Source of the DNA: Desulfobacula sp.
GTDB taxonomy: Bacteria; Desulfobacterota; Desulfobacteria; Desulfobacterales; Desulfobacteraceae
Assembly: GCF_030145145.1 (NCBI RefSeq)
Contig: NZ_JAQYWD010000035.1
Span: 1-64,000 of the forward strand
Reading direction: 5' to 3'
DNA length: 64,000 nt
In this document: positions 9,182 through 17,313 of the stretch, in pieces
Numbering within the stretch: position 1 is the first letter of the stretch
How the letters are laid out: each line of letters opens with the position of its first letter
Program-made: the position numbers and the translations under genes
Notes under the pieces: model-generated
Told to the model about the DNA's origin: nothing
Databases searched by the model: none
What the model saw: the letters and a program-made list of their open reading frames with translations, nothing else

Positions 9182-10393
9182 TTAATTGAGACCGTTGCAT
9201 TCTTCATAAACCTTTTTATAAACAGCAGTTGTCTTCATCCAGGTATGATGGTTGATAACCCATTGAAGACCCTGATGTTCCAGTTTTTCCCGTTGATCTT
9301 TATTTTCCACAAGATTCAACAGGGCCTTTGAAAGTGCCTCATTGCTGCCTGCTTTAAATAGAAGCCCGGTCCGGCCGTTTTGGATTAATTCTTTGTGGCC
9401 GCCGACATCGCTTGCCACCAATACCTTTCCCATGGCCATGGCTTCAAGAGGTTTTAAAGGCGTCACCAACTCGGTCAGGCGCATGGAATACCTGGGATAG
9501 GCCAGGATATCGATCAGGGCATATACACCGGCAATCCGTTCATGGAGAATTCTGCCGGGCATCACCACCTTGTTCTCCAAACCGTGATCTTTAATGGCAG
9601 AAATCAGTTCCTTTTTCATTTCACCACCGCCAACCAGGAGCAGTATGGTTTCGGGTTTCTGCTCAGCCACTGTTGCAAAGGCTTTAATGAGAAGATCAAG
9701 CCCCTCATACCGGTAAAAGGACCCCACAAAACCAATCACTTTTTTGCCGTTAAGATTCCAGTCCTTCAGATATTCCTGGTCCGGAATTGTCGGCATCAGT
9801 TCATCCGGGTTTATCCCGTTATAAACAGGGGTAATTTTTTCTTCGGGGATACCCCTTCGAATCAGATCATTTTTTAAACCGTTACAGAGGATGCAAATAT
9901 GATCCACTTTTTTGCAGACCCAGGTTTCAATGGATTTAGTTAATTTGTATTTCCATGAATTTTCCTGATAGGTTCCGTGATCAACAGCAGCATCTTCCCA
10001 GAAAGCTCTTATTTCATACACAATAGGAATATTCAGTTTACGGGCGGCTCTGATTGCTGGAATCCCATTTAGAACTGGAGAATGGGCATGGATCAAATTC
10101 GGTTTTTCGACCTTTGCCACTTCCATTATTCTTTTATATAAAAGATACATGAGCTTAAGCTCAGTCAGAAAGGGAAAATTCACAGCCGATACACCACCGG
10201 TTCTGTAATAAGAAAAACCATTAATATTTTCTTTTTGGGAGGTTTCCTTTTTTAAGTTTTCCTCGTGCTTGGGAGAAGTTAAAACAATGGGTTGGAACCC
10301 CATTGTTTCCTGAGCCCTTAAAATATTCTGACTCCTGAAGGTGTATCCACTATGAAGCGGCAGGCTATGATCAAGAATGTGAAGTATTTTCAT
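9182..10393 (-). CDS. Glycosyltransferase family 4, exosortase A-associated type
   Basis: A 403-residue cytoplasmic GT-B enzyme. The opening MKILHILDHSLPLHSGYTF is characteristic of the glycosyltransferase subfamily found only in PEP-CTERM/exosortase A loci. The C-terminal domain has GFVGSFYRYEGLDLLIKAF, the GGGE loop and an EAMAMGKVLVASDVGG segment that binds the nucleotide-sugar. It would add a sugar to the lipid-linked repeat unit. The start is the ATG next to that motif. The gene lies 9 bases after the stop of the second associated transferase and is clearly co-transcribed with it. Confidence 0.9.
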   Translation of the reverse strand: MKILHILDHSLPLHSGYTFRSQNILRAQETMGFQPIVLTSPKHEENLKKETSQKENINGFSYYRTGGVSAVNFPFLTELKLMYLLYKRIMEVAKVEKPNLIHAHSPVLNGIPAIRAARKLNIPIVYEIRAFWEDAAVDHGTYQENSWKYKLTKSIETWVCKKVDHICILCNGLKNDLIRRGIPEEKITPVYNGINPDELMPTIPDQEYLKDWNLNGKKVIGFVGSFYRYEGLDLLIKAFATVAEQKPETILLLVGGGEMKKELISAIKDHGLENKVVMPGRILHERIAGVYALIDILAYPRYSMRLTELVTPLKPLEAMAMGKVLVASDVGGHKELIQNGRTGLLFKAGSNEALSKALLNLVENKDQREKLEHQGLQWVINHHTWMKTTAVYKKVYEECNGLN

Positions 10394-10402
10394 TGTATGA
10401 TC

Positions 10403-11605
10403 TTATGTCTTGTATAGTCCGGCAAGATTTTTTCCCCAGTTATGGTGCTGCACAACAAATTTTTCTGCAGCATTACCAAGCTCAGTAATTCGACTACTAT
10501 TATTTAAAAAACTGATAACTTTTTCAGCAAATTTCATCGGATCATCTTCAATTTCAAGTACCTGTTTCACATCCCGATGAATCCCCTGAACTGCCTGGGA
10601 TGTCGATATTATTGCCTTTCCCATGGCCATGCCTTCCAGAACCTTGTTTTGAACTCCCCTTGCTATGCGAAGCGGGATGATACAAAGATCGGCTGCTTTA
10701 TAATATTCTCTGATATCGTTAACAAACCCGGTTACAATGATTGACGTATCTTTTTCAAGGGCTTTCACGCTTGGGTCGGGATTACTGCCAACAATATAAA
10801 ATTTTATTTCGGGAATTTTTTTTTTTATTTCAGGCAGGATTTCTTTTGCAAACCAGATGACTCCGTCAATATTGGCATAATAATCCATTGCACCTGAAAA
10901 TACCAGCATGGGTGAAGGAAAGGACTGTGTTATTTCTGTTTTTTTCGAATTGAAATACTGATAATCAACCCCGTTGGAAATAATCTGAATATCCTTTGCC
11001 TCCGGGTAATATTTCACAAAAAGTTCGGCCTCTTTATGGGATACAAAGACCGATTTATTAAACATCTTGTTTATTTTTTTTTCAAATCGCAGCAACCGTG
11101 AGGCTTCCTTTTTATAAATCATATTTAAAGGAAAAGTTGATTTTTGAACATACTGGCTCCATTTATCAGAATCAAGGTCACAGAAATCCATGATCATCGT
11201 TTTGGCTATATCTTTGATTTTATTTTTTGACTTGAACACATATTCCGCCATGGGGGATGAAAAACAGATAAGGGCATCGTATCTTTCTGATTCTGTCCAA
11301 CTGTTGAACGTATTTTGAAATTCTCTTTTGTAAAAATATCCCTGGGATATACTTTGACCGAATAAGAGACTTAAAAGACCATTTATTTTGGCAACATTTT
11401 TATTTAATGGAAAAATTTTTATCTGTCTGCAATATTTTTTAAGGTGTTCAGCGTATTTTAAATCTTTAAGGTCATCTGCCAGGGTTATCAGGTCAATATT
11501 GTGATTTTTTGAGAGGTATTTAATCTCGTTGAAAGTTCTTATTTTGTCCCCTTTGTTGGGGGGGTATGGGATCCGGTGGCAGAGATATAGGATTTTTTTT
11601 TTCAA
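10403..11605 (-). CDS. Sugar transferase, PEP-CTERM/EpsH1 system-associated (GT4)
   Basis: A GT-B glycosyltransferase recognised by ILYLCHRIPYPPNKGDKIR at its N-terminus, the hallmark of the sugar transferase family associated with EpsH1 exosortase loci, and by GVDYQYFNS and EGMAMGKAIIST in the C-terminal domain. The frame is open to 11761, but its first 50 codons run through repeat C1 and into the toxin gene and match nothing. I place the start at TTG 11603-11605, right before the conserved region. It probably followed a normal start before the repeat and the toxin-antitoxin pair arrived. Co-transcribed with the next glycosyltransferase. Confidence 0.85.
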   Translation of the reverse strand: MKKKILYLCHRIPYPPNKGDKIRTFNEIKYLSKNHNIDLITLADDLKDLKYAEHLKKYCRQIKIFPLNKNVAKINGLLSLLFGQSISQGYFYKREFQNTFNSWTESERYDALICFSSPMAEYVFKSKNKIKDIAKTMIMDFCDLDSDKWSQYVQKSTFPLNMIYKKEASRLLRFEKKINKMFNKSVFVSHKEAELFVKYYPEAKDIQIISNGVDYQYFNSKKTEITQSFPSPMLVFSGAMDYYANIDGVIWFAKEILPEIKKKIPEIKFYIVGSNPDPSVKALEKDTSIIVTGFVNDIREYYKAADLCIIPLRIARGVQNKVLEGMAMGKAIISTSQAVQGIHRDVKQVLEIEDDPMKFAEKVISFLNNSSRITELGNAAEKFVVQHHNWGKNLAGLYKT

Positions 11606-11618
11606 GAGTATGTTTATT

Positions 11619-11645
11619 CTCGCACAAAGACACAAAGGCACAAAG
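11619..11645. repeat. Repeat family C, half copy (C1)
   Basis: A CTCGCACAAAGACACAAAG arm like those of C2 and C3, but without the opposite arm. It covers the 5' end of the glycosyltransferase frame and lies 34 bases from the toxin gene. Confidence 0.7.
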
Positions 11646-11678
11646 ATTTTATTATCAATAAGTAATGAGAAATATTTA

Positions 11679-11981
11679 TCAGATCCTGTTACTTTTTCTT
11701 TTAATCCAATATTGTGGTTTCCGATACCCATGAGCAATCGCAAGTATCCAGATTGCATCATCCTTTATGGTGTAAGCTATGTAATATGGAAACACTTTTA
11801 GATTTACTTTTCGATAACCATTGGATTGTATTTTTGGAACATTTGAGTTGTGGGAAATCCATCTCACATAGTGGTCGACTTCTTCCTTCAGTTTCAGGCC
11901 TAATCCATTCTGCTGTTCTTCATAGTATTCTATAGCATCATTCAATTCGTCAAATGCCTGCTGAAGTATTATCACTTTCAT
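11679..11981 (-). CDS. RelE/ParE-family toxin
   Basis: A 100-residue basic protein (FDELNDAIEYYEEQQNGLG near the N-terminus, then VFPYYIAYTIKDDAIWILAIAHGYRKP). It matches the ParE/RelE fold of type II toxins: two N-terminal helices and a C-terminal sheet with the usual AHxxR-P ending. ParE toxins act on gyrase and RelE toxins cut mRNA on the ribosome; which one applies here cannot be told. The ATG overlaps the TGA of the antitoxin gene (ATGA), the usual coupling of such pairs. The pair sits between two EPS genes transcribed the same way, so it looks like an insertion. Confidence 0.85.
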   Translation of the reverse strand: MKVIILQQAFDELNDAIEYYEEQQNGLGLKLKEEVDHYVRWISHNSNVPKIQSNGYRKVNLKVFPYYIAYTIKDDAIWILAIAHGYRKPQYWIKRKSNRI

Positions 11982-12217
11982 CTTTCAAATCGTTTTTCAA
12001 TTTCTTTCAACGCTTTGTTAAAGTCAATACCTACCGCTGTTCCTTTATCAACAGCAGACATTCTATTTATGATTTCATTTTCCCAAACTGATTCAATATC
12101 AGTATCTAAAGATCGATTATCTAAAAATAAAATAAATCTTGCTATTTCCAATCGTTCCTTTTTGGACAAACTGATTAAATTTTTAGTTATCTCTTCAATG
12201 TTAGATTGGACTATCAT
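11978..12217 (-). CDS. Antitoxin of the ParE/RelE pair (addiction module component family)
   Basis: A 79-residue acidic protein with an N-terminal helical part (ITKNLISLSKKERLEIARF) and an ending ALKEIEKRFER. This is the pattern of the addiction-module antitoxins that precede ParE/RelE toxins. It should neutralise the downstream toxin and repress the pair. A strong ribosome-binding site (AGGTGAT) lies just before the ATG. The promoter upstream overlaps an inverted repeat that could be its operator. Confidence 0.8.
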   Translation of the reverse strand: MIVQSNIEEITKNLISLSKKERLEIARFILFLDNRSLDTDIESVWENEIINRMSAVDKGTAVGIDFNKALKEIEKRFER

Positions 12218-12238
12218 TTACATCACCTCTCTATAAAT

Positions 12239-12282
12239 GAATACTTATTCTACATATTACCTTGAATAGTGTAAGTATTCAA
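12239..12282 (-). promoter_or_regulatory. Promoter and probable operator of the toxin-antitoxin pair
   Basis: On the minus strand TTGAAT (12277-12282) and TAATAT (12254-12259) are 17 bases apart, a good sigma-70 promoter. A 9-bp inverted repeat, GAATACTTA and TAAGTATTC at 12239-12247 and 12272-12280, brackets the -10 and overlaps the -35. That is a fitting place for repression by the antitoxin. Confidence 0.5.
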
Positions 12283-12294
12283 TTAATTTTTAGT

Positions 12295-13320
12295 TCAGAC
12301 TAAGTCTCTGGAAATGAAAGGACCTAAAAATTTTGTCAAACTATGGGGCATTTTCTGCCACATTTGAATTTTTTTCTGGTACTTCGGATTCGCAGGACTC
12401 AGGTTGGGGATATTTTCAGCCGTTGCGAGATGGTATTGATAGGCAAGGGGTTGGGGGGTGAATCCCCAGTGCTTTTTAAAACTGAAAGATCCGGTACCTT
12501 CTTTGCTTCTGCCATAGTCAAAAACCCTGCAGTCCTTTTCAACAGCCAGTTTCATGAGTTCCCAGTACATAAAATCATTGGGGCCAAGGTGTCTGAATGT
12601 AAAATCCGATCCTGCATAGTATGGGACCATCTGGACTTTATGAATAAAAAACAGGACAGCTGCTGCCGGTTCTCCTTGTTTGGTTTTTATCAGAAGGATA
12701 TCTGCTTTTTCTTTGTATTCTGATAAAAAATTTTTGAAAAACTTTTTTGGGAATATAGGCGTTCCAAGCCTGTGGTAATTTAGTGCCAGGATCTTATAAA
12801 AGTCATGTAAAAGGTGATGGCCTGTTTCAGAAACAAGCCCTTTTTTAATGGCATTTCTCACCATGGCCCTTGATTTTCTGGGGATGGCTTTGAGGTTTTC
12901 ATCATGGTCTGAAGATATTTCTTTCCTGAAATTATAGTACAGGGATTTTGTTTTAAGACCTGGTATTTCTTTTCTGTTCCTTATTTCCAGGTATTGGGCC
13001 TTGTGATTCTCTGTTAATTTAGCGGCTTTTTCGATGAGTGCCCTTTCTATTTCCCGGTTATCGGTGAGAGGACCACCGATTTCGGCAAAGGGGACGGATA
13101 TGAAAAAATGGCCGAACAGCAGGCTTTTTATTTCAAACACAGGGAAAATACCACAAATTTTCTCTTGATGTTCAGCAATAAAATATTGGCTTCTATGACC
13201 AAAGGATTTTTCTACAACATTTTTCCAGGCGGTTAAATGGAAAACCGTTCCCAGGGGGTGGGTTAAGACATAGGTATCCCAGTTTTGAAAATCTGTATTA
13301 TTTGCTGTTCTGATATTCAA
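12295..13320 (-). CDS. FemAB-like protein, PEP-CTERM system-associated (GNAT fold)
   Basis: About 341 residues. The family signature appears as WDTYVLTHPLGTVFHLTAW near the N-terminus, IPRKSRAMVRNAIKKGL in the middle and DYGRSKEGTGSFSFKKHWG near the C-terminus, as in the FemAB-related aminoacyl/acyltransferases of exosortase loci. It may transfer an amino acid or acyl group to the polymer, but the substrate is unknown. The frame stays open to a TTG at 13353 inside repeat C2. I place the start at TTG 13318-13320, just before the conserved region. It is followed after 78 bases by the toxin-antitoxin promoter. Confidence 0.8.
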   Translation of the reverse strand: MNIRTANNTDFQNWDTYVLTHPLGTVFHLTAWKNVVEKSFGHRSQYFIAEHQEKICGIFPVFEIKSLLFGHFFISVPFAEIGGPLTDNREIERALIEKAAKLTENHKAQYLEIRNRKEIPGLKTKSLYYNFRKEISSDHDENLKAIPRKSRAMVRNAIKKGLVSETGHHLLHDFYKILALNYHRLGTPIFPKKFFKNFLSEYKEKADILLIKTKQGEPAAAVLFFIHKVQMVPYYAGSDFTFRHLGPNDFMYWELMKLAVEKDCRVFDYGRSKEGTGSFSFKKHWGFTPQPLAYQYHLATAENIPNLSPANPKYQKKIQMWQKMPHSLTKFLGPFISRDLV

Positions 13321-13336
13321 TGTGATTATTTTTATT

Positions 13337-13408
13337 CTCGCACAAAGCCACAAAGGCGCAGAGGTTTTTTTCAGTCATCGTCTTTGTGGCTTTGTGTCTT
13401 TGTGCGAG
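13337..13408. repeat. Repeat family C, palindromic copy (C2)
   Basis: A 72-bp imperfect inverted repeat with outer arms CTCGCACAAAG and CTTTGTGCGAG. It fills the space between the deacetylase stop and the FemAB gene start. The flanks TTTTATT and TTTAATT are similar and may be a duplicated target, but they are low in complexity. Confidence 0.8.
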
Positions 13409-13409
13409 T

Positions 13410-14267
13410 TTAATTCCAATTTTTTCGGATATAATCCATACAGGTCATAAAATTGTGGTCGGAAAAATATTCTATAAGAGATTTAAGTTTACTTTCTGTT
13501 TTATGAAGATTTATATAATGCCTGAATTTAAATCCTCGTGAGGCCTCATCGACCCTGGGTTGGGCAGGATCGAATTCCCAGGGATGTGCGTAAAAAACAA
13601 AAGCGTTATCTTTTTTTAAGACAAATTTCATTCCGAGTTTGAAAAATGGAAAGGGGAAAAGCCTGAAATATCCGCCGCCGCCAAGGGGAAAAACTTTATG
13701 CTTCAAATTGAGATTGCTGACAGGAAGCTCGCAAAAATTATCTGATATTTTGTAAACGGCCTCTTTTTTTTCTGCTAAAGAAAGGTCTATAATCCCATAT
13801 CTTCCATGTCCTGAAAATGAATTATAGCTTGAGTCGTAAGCATATCCAGCCTGATGGATTGAATGCAGAACTGTGTCATTAATGGCAAAGCTCGGTGCCC
13901 TGAATCCAAAAATTTTATTGTCAATTGTTTGTTCAAGGATCTCCTTACTCCGTTTCAGATCATTGGTCAGGTCCTGGTTGCTTAAATCTTGACACAAATG
14001 ATGATCAGATCCATGCGAGGCGACTTCATGACCTCTTTTATAAATTTCTCGAACCAGATCAGGAAGCTTTTGTGCTATCCAACCCAAAACAAAAAAAGTG
14101 GCTTTGGGCTTGAACGGGAATGAATCGAGCAGATCCAGTATTTTTATGGTATTTTTTTCTACTCTCAGCTCAAAAGAATTCCAGGTTAAAAATTCAATAT
14201 AGTCTTTAAAATTTTCAACCTGGAACCAATCTTCTATATCAAATGTTAAAAGTATTGCCTTGTTCAC
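13410..14267 (-). CDS. Polysaccharide deacetylase, XrtA/PEP-CTERM locus type
   Basis: A 285-residue carbohydrate esterase 4 (NodB) protein. Motif 1 is TFDIEDW (residues 8-14), which supplies the catalytic Asp. Motif 2 is HEVASHGSDHH near residue 80, the metal-binding His pair. Motif 3 is FRAPSF near residue 125. The short N-terminus starting with LTFDIEDWF and the length are typical of the subfamily in exosortase A loci. It would remove N-acetyl groups from the exopolysaccharide. No signal peptide is seen, so it acts in the cytoplasm or on lipid-linked intermediates. Its ATG overlaps the stop context of the upstream acyltransferase gene by four bases. Confidence 0.9.
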   Translation of the reverse strand: MNKAILLTFDIEDWFQVENFKDYIEFLTWNSFELRVEKNTIKILDLLDSFPFKPKATFFVLGWIAQKLPDLVREIYKRGHEVASHGSDHHLCQDLSNQDLTNDLKRSKEILEQTIDNKIFGFRAPSFAINDTVLHSIHQAGYAYDSSYNSFSGHGRYGIIDLSLAEKKEAVYKISDNFCELPVSNLNLKHKVFPLGGGGYFRLFPFPFFKLGMKFVLKKDNAFVFYAHPWEFDPAQPRVDEASRGFKFRHYINLHKTESKLKSLIEYFSDHNFMTCMDYIRKNWN

Positions 14268-15055
14268 TGATACCTAAATTTTGTAATTAAATGCAAGACT
14301 ATTGCACCTCCGGCACTCAATAAAATACCAACCAAAAAAGCATTGGTAATATTAAAGTTCAATATGTTAAATAAACAGAGTAATACGCCGCCATGGATAA
14401 GGAAAAAACCATAACAATGCCCTTGGGCAACAAATAGAGCCTTACTCAAATGATTGCTTTTGGCGATGTTTTTATCAGGAGGAATAAAAATATTCGATAA
14501 GAAAAAACCAATTCCGAATGACATAAAATAATAAAATTTATTCAATATTATGCCAAAAATAAAAAGACCAACCATCCAAATCAGAACTTTCAATAATGGA
14601 TTTTCAAAAAAAGATTGCACGTAAACAAAAGCGTAAAGCAATAGAACAAATGTTATATACCAAGCAATGACATACACTTTTGTACGTAAAAACATATTGC
14701 CACCCAATAAAGTTATAAAATCCCCCAGTACGGTTGTCTCTTTATAGCTAATTATTCGATTTATTATTAGGACAGGAACAATAACAAGCCAATAGGGTAT
14801 CATTATAGATAAAAATCGACTTTTTAGCCAACCGAACGAATTTAATTTAACGCTATGTAATAAATAACCTGAGAGAAAACAAAAAATGATAATAGAAAAA
14901 AAATCGATCCCGCGATTATCAAATCCATATAATCCTAAGATATGAAAAAAAAATATGCCGGCAGTAGCTAAAATTCTTAGACAACTTAGCAATATTGATT
15001 TAAATACCTCAAAAAAAAAATTATAGTTTTTCTCTCCCGATTCCATGATATTCAA
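14264..15055 (-). CDS. Membrane acyltransferase-3-like protein
   Basis: A 263-residue polytopic protein (about 8-9 helices). FFHILGLYGFDNRGIDFF, FCFLSGYLL and IPYWLVIVP match the sequence pattern of acyltransferase family 3, with a His in the first helix and Arg-rich loops. It is shorter than usual (330-380). The C-terminus ends soon after a FFLIHGG motif, so one or two helices may be lost. It overlaps the UDP-glucose dehydrogenase gene by 35 bases at its 5' end and the deacetylase gene by 4 bases at its 3' end, so it is embedded in the operon. Likely role: acyl decoration of the polymer. Confidence 0.65.
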   Translation of the reverse strand: MNIMESGEKNYNFFFEVFKSILLSCLRILATAGIFFFHILGLYGFDNRGIDFFSIIIFCFLSGYLLHSVKLNSFGWLKSRFLSIMIPYWLVIVPVLIINRIISYKETTVLGDFITLLGGNMFLRTKVYVIAWYITFVLLLYAFVYVQSFFENPLLKVLIWMVGLFIFGIILNKFYYFMSFGIGFFLSNIFIPPDKNIAKSNHLSKALFVAQGHCYGFFLIHGGVLLCLFNILNFNITNAFLVGILLSAGGAIVLHLITKFRYQ

Positions 15056-16361
15056 ATCCTGCCTCGCTTACTTCTTCGGGATCATATTGGTTTCGTCCGT
15101 CGAATATAATCAATTCTTTCATGGTATCTGCCATCAGTTTAAAATCCGGCTGCCTGAAAGTTTTCCATTCTGTGACCAGGATCAGGGCGTCTGTATTTTC
15201 AATTGCTTTGTATTGATTTTCTTCAAATATAATCTGCTCTTTGTCAAACCAGATTTCTGGGAATTCTTTTCGAGCCTGATCCATAGCCACCGGATCAAAG
15301 GCTTTGATCGTTGCGCCTGAATCGATCAATTCTTTGAGAATTTCAATAGAAGATGCTTCTCTTATGTCATCCGTACCTGGTTTAAAAGACAGGCCCCACA
15401 TGCAAAAAATTTTATCAGAAAGATTCCGTCCAAATCGTTTCATGATTTTATCTGACAATACCTGTTTTTGAAGACTATTTCGTCGTTCTACGGCATTCAG
15501 CAATTCAGGCTCGAACCCCTGGTCCCTGCTTATTTTAATCAACGCTTTTACGTCTTTTGGAAAACAGGAACCGCCATATCCGCAACCAGGATAAATAAAT
15601 GAATACCCGATCCTTGAATCAGACCCGATGCCTCGTCTGACATTTTCAACATCCACGCCCAGCTTTTCACAGATGTTGGATATTTCATTCATAAAAGATA
15701 TCTTAGTTGCCAGCATTGAGTTTGCAGCATATTTTGTCATTTCTGCATCCCGGACATTCATCAGGAGGACCTTTTCCCTGTTCCGGGAAAACGGCGCATA
15801 AAGTCTTTTCATTATTGTTGCAGCGCGTTCAGAATCTGCGCCAATAATAATTCGGTCCGGTTTTAAAAAATCATTAATGGCAGCCCCTTCCTTTAAAAAT
15901 TCAGGGTTACTGACAACATCAAACTCAATATTGGCGCCACGCTTTTCCAATTCGGACTGTATGGTGGATTTGACTTTATCTGCTGTTCCGACCGGTACAG
16001 TTGATTTGTCAACGATGACGGAATACTCGTTTATATTTTGACCAATTTCCTTTGCCACCTGCAATACATATTGTAGGTCAGCAGACCCATCTTCACCTGG
16101 TGGGGTACCCACTGCAATAAAGAAAATATTTGAATTTTTTGACGTCTGTTCAAGGCTTGTGGAAAAATTTAACGTTCCTTCTTTATAATTTTGAACCACA
16201 AGATTTTCAAGTCCGGGTTCATAAATAGGCAGTTTGCCGTTTTTCAGGTTCTCTATTTTTTCCTGATCTATATCCACACAGGTCACTGTACTTCCCATTT
16301 CTGAGAAGCAGGCCCCTGTGACAAGTCCGACATAACCGGTTCCAATAATCGTCAGTTTCAT
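15021..16361 (-). CDS. ugd: UDP-glucose 6-dehydrogenase
   Basis: A 446-residue NAD-dependent enzyme that oxidises UDP-glucose twice to UDP-glucuronate. The Rossmann motif GTGYVGLVTG is at residues 7-16, the substrate segment at NPEFLKEGAAI, and the catalytic Cys lies in GGSCFPKDV near residue 262. The length and order are standard for the family. It provides the uronic acid donor for the acidic exopolysaccharide. It follows the exosortase gene by 6 bases, so the genes share an operon. A second nucleotide-sugar dehydrogenase of a different subfamily lies at 35035-36324. Confidence 0.93.
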   Translation of the reverse strand: MKLTIIGTGYVGLVTGACFSEMGSTVTCVDIDQEKIENLKNGKLPIYEPGLENLVVQNYKEGTLNFSTSLEQTSKNSNIFFIAVGTPPGEDGSADLQYVLQVAKEIGQNINEYSVIVDKSTVPVGTADKVKSTIQSELEKRGANIEFDVVSNPEFLKEGAAINDFLKPDRIIIGADSERAATIMKRLYAPFSRNREKVLLMNVRDAEMTKYAANSMLATKISFMNEISNICEKLGVDVENVRRGIGSDSRIGYSFIYPGCGYGGSCFPKDVKALIKISRDQGFEPELLNAVERRNSLQKQVLSDKIMKRFGRNLSDKIFCMWGLSFKPGTDDIREASSIEILKELIDSGATIKAFDPVAMDQARKEFPEIWFDKEQIIFEENQYKAIENTDALILVTEWKTFRQPDFKLMADTMKELIIFDGRNQYDPEEVSEAGFEYHGIGREKL

Positions 16362-16367
16362 TGAATA

Positions 16368-17210
16368 TTATCCATTTCTGTTTTCAATTTTCATTTCAAT
16401 CGTAAAAACAACATACACCAGTATTAATGCACCACCGAAAATGATCAGACCGGACATGTCATGGAGAAAACCATGGGCGGTTTCCGGGCTAATCCATGCT
16501 GCCATGGCGCCGGTGATCGTCAACCGGATGACATTAACCGCAACCGCTATGGGGATGGCTGAAAAAAAGAGTATCCATTTTTTAACGATGCCCAGAGGGG
16601 CAAGAAAAGAAAATGCGCCGGTGAGTGCAAGAAGAGAGGTTAAAGACCGTAGTCCGGAACAGGCATCCACAACTTCAAGGGAGGTGTTGGCAAGATGGAG
16701 GATATTGCCCTCCCTGAATACGGGTATACCCAGCAGATTAATGGTTTGTGAAGATATCTGGGCAGAGAATAACTGGAGGGGAAAAGCAAGTTTGTTCCAG
16801 ATGATGGCAGGTATGGGGATCATCATGATCAGATATGCCACAGGCACCATGACTTTCCAGAACATCTTAAACCCAAAGCAATAAATGATAATTCCTGTCA
16901 AGGTGATGATCATGGAAAATCGCATTAAAAAAAGTTCAGACCCGACATTGCCGGCAACATGGACCAGCATACCCAAGATAACGATAAAAATCCCTGTGTT
17001 TGAGGGTTCATGGGATATTTGTGCGATTTCATTCTGTTTAAACCAAACCATATAAAGGGCAACAAAGGGAATTAAAAATCCATGGGAAAAATTCGGGTCA
17101 ACAGACCAGTCTGAAATAAGCTTTGCTATGGCCTGGTGATAGAGAAAGCAGAAAATAAGGATCAGCGGCAGTAGCTGAAATAATATTTGTTTTTTAATTG
17201 TAGGTTTCAT
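16368..17210 (-). CDS. xrtA: Exosortase (XrtA/EpsH-like transpeptidase)
   Basis: A 280-residue inner-membrane protein with eight predicted helices. The catalytic triad of exosortases is visible: Cys184 in VDACSGLRSL, Arg229 in NVIRLT and His250 in GFLHD. It recognises the PEP-CTERM tail of exported proteins, cuts it and probably transfers the protein to a lipid or glycan. A matching substrate is encoded at 30093-30908. The EpsI domain, sometimes fused to the C-terminus, is a separate gene here (18715-19350), and an insertion sequence separates the two. The XrtA assignment rests on its neighbours; other exosortase subclasses share the triad. Confidence 0.9.
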   Translation of the reverse strand: MKPTIKKQILFQLLPLILIFCFLYHQAIAKLISDWSVDPNFSHGFLIPFVALYMVWFKQNEIAQISHEPSNTGIFIVILGMLVHVAGNVGSELFLMRFSMIITLTGIIIYCFGFKMFWKVMVPVAYLIMMIPIPAIIWNKLAFPLQLFSAQISSQTINLLGIPVFREGNILHLANTSLEVVDACSGLRSLTSLLALTGAFSFLAPLGIVKKWILFFSAIPIAVAVNVIRLTITGAMAAWISPETAHGFLHDMSGLIIFGGALILVYVVFTIEMKIENRNG

Positions 17211-17313
17211 TAGTTAGTAGTTTCGAATTTTGGGTTGTGAGTTGCGGGTAGTGGGTTGTGAGAGTCGCTTACTGAGTGTTTTTTTCCCCACTATTCAAAA
17301 TGCATATCGCATT

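Noticed and set aside
11606-11761. N-terminal extension of the sugar transferase frame
   Set aside because: It crosses repeat C1 and the toxin gene and is not similar to family members, so the start was placed at 11605.
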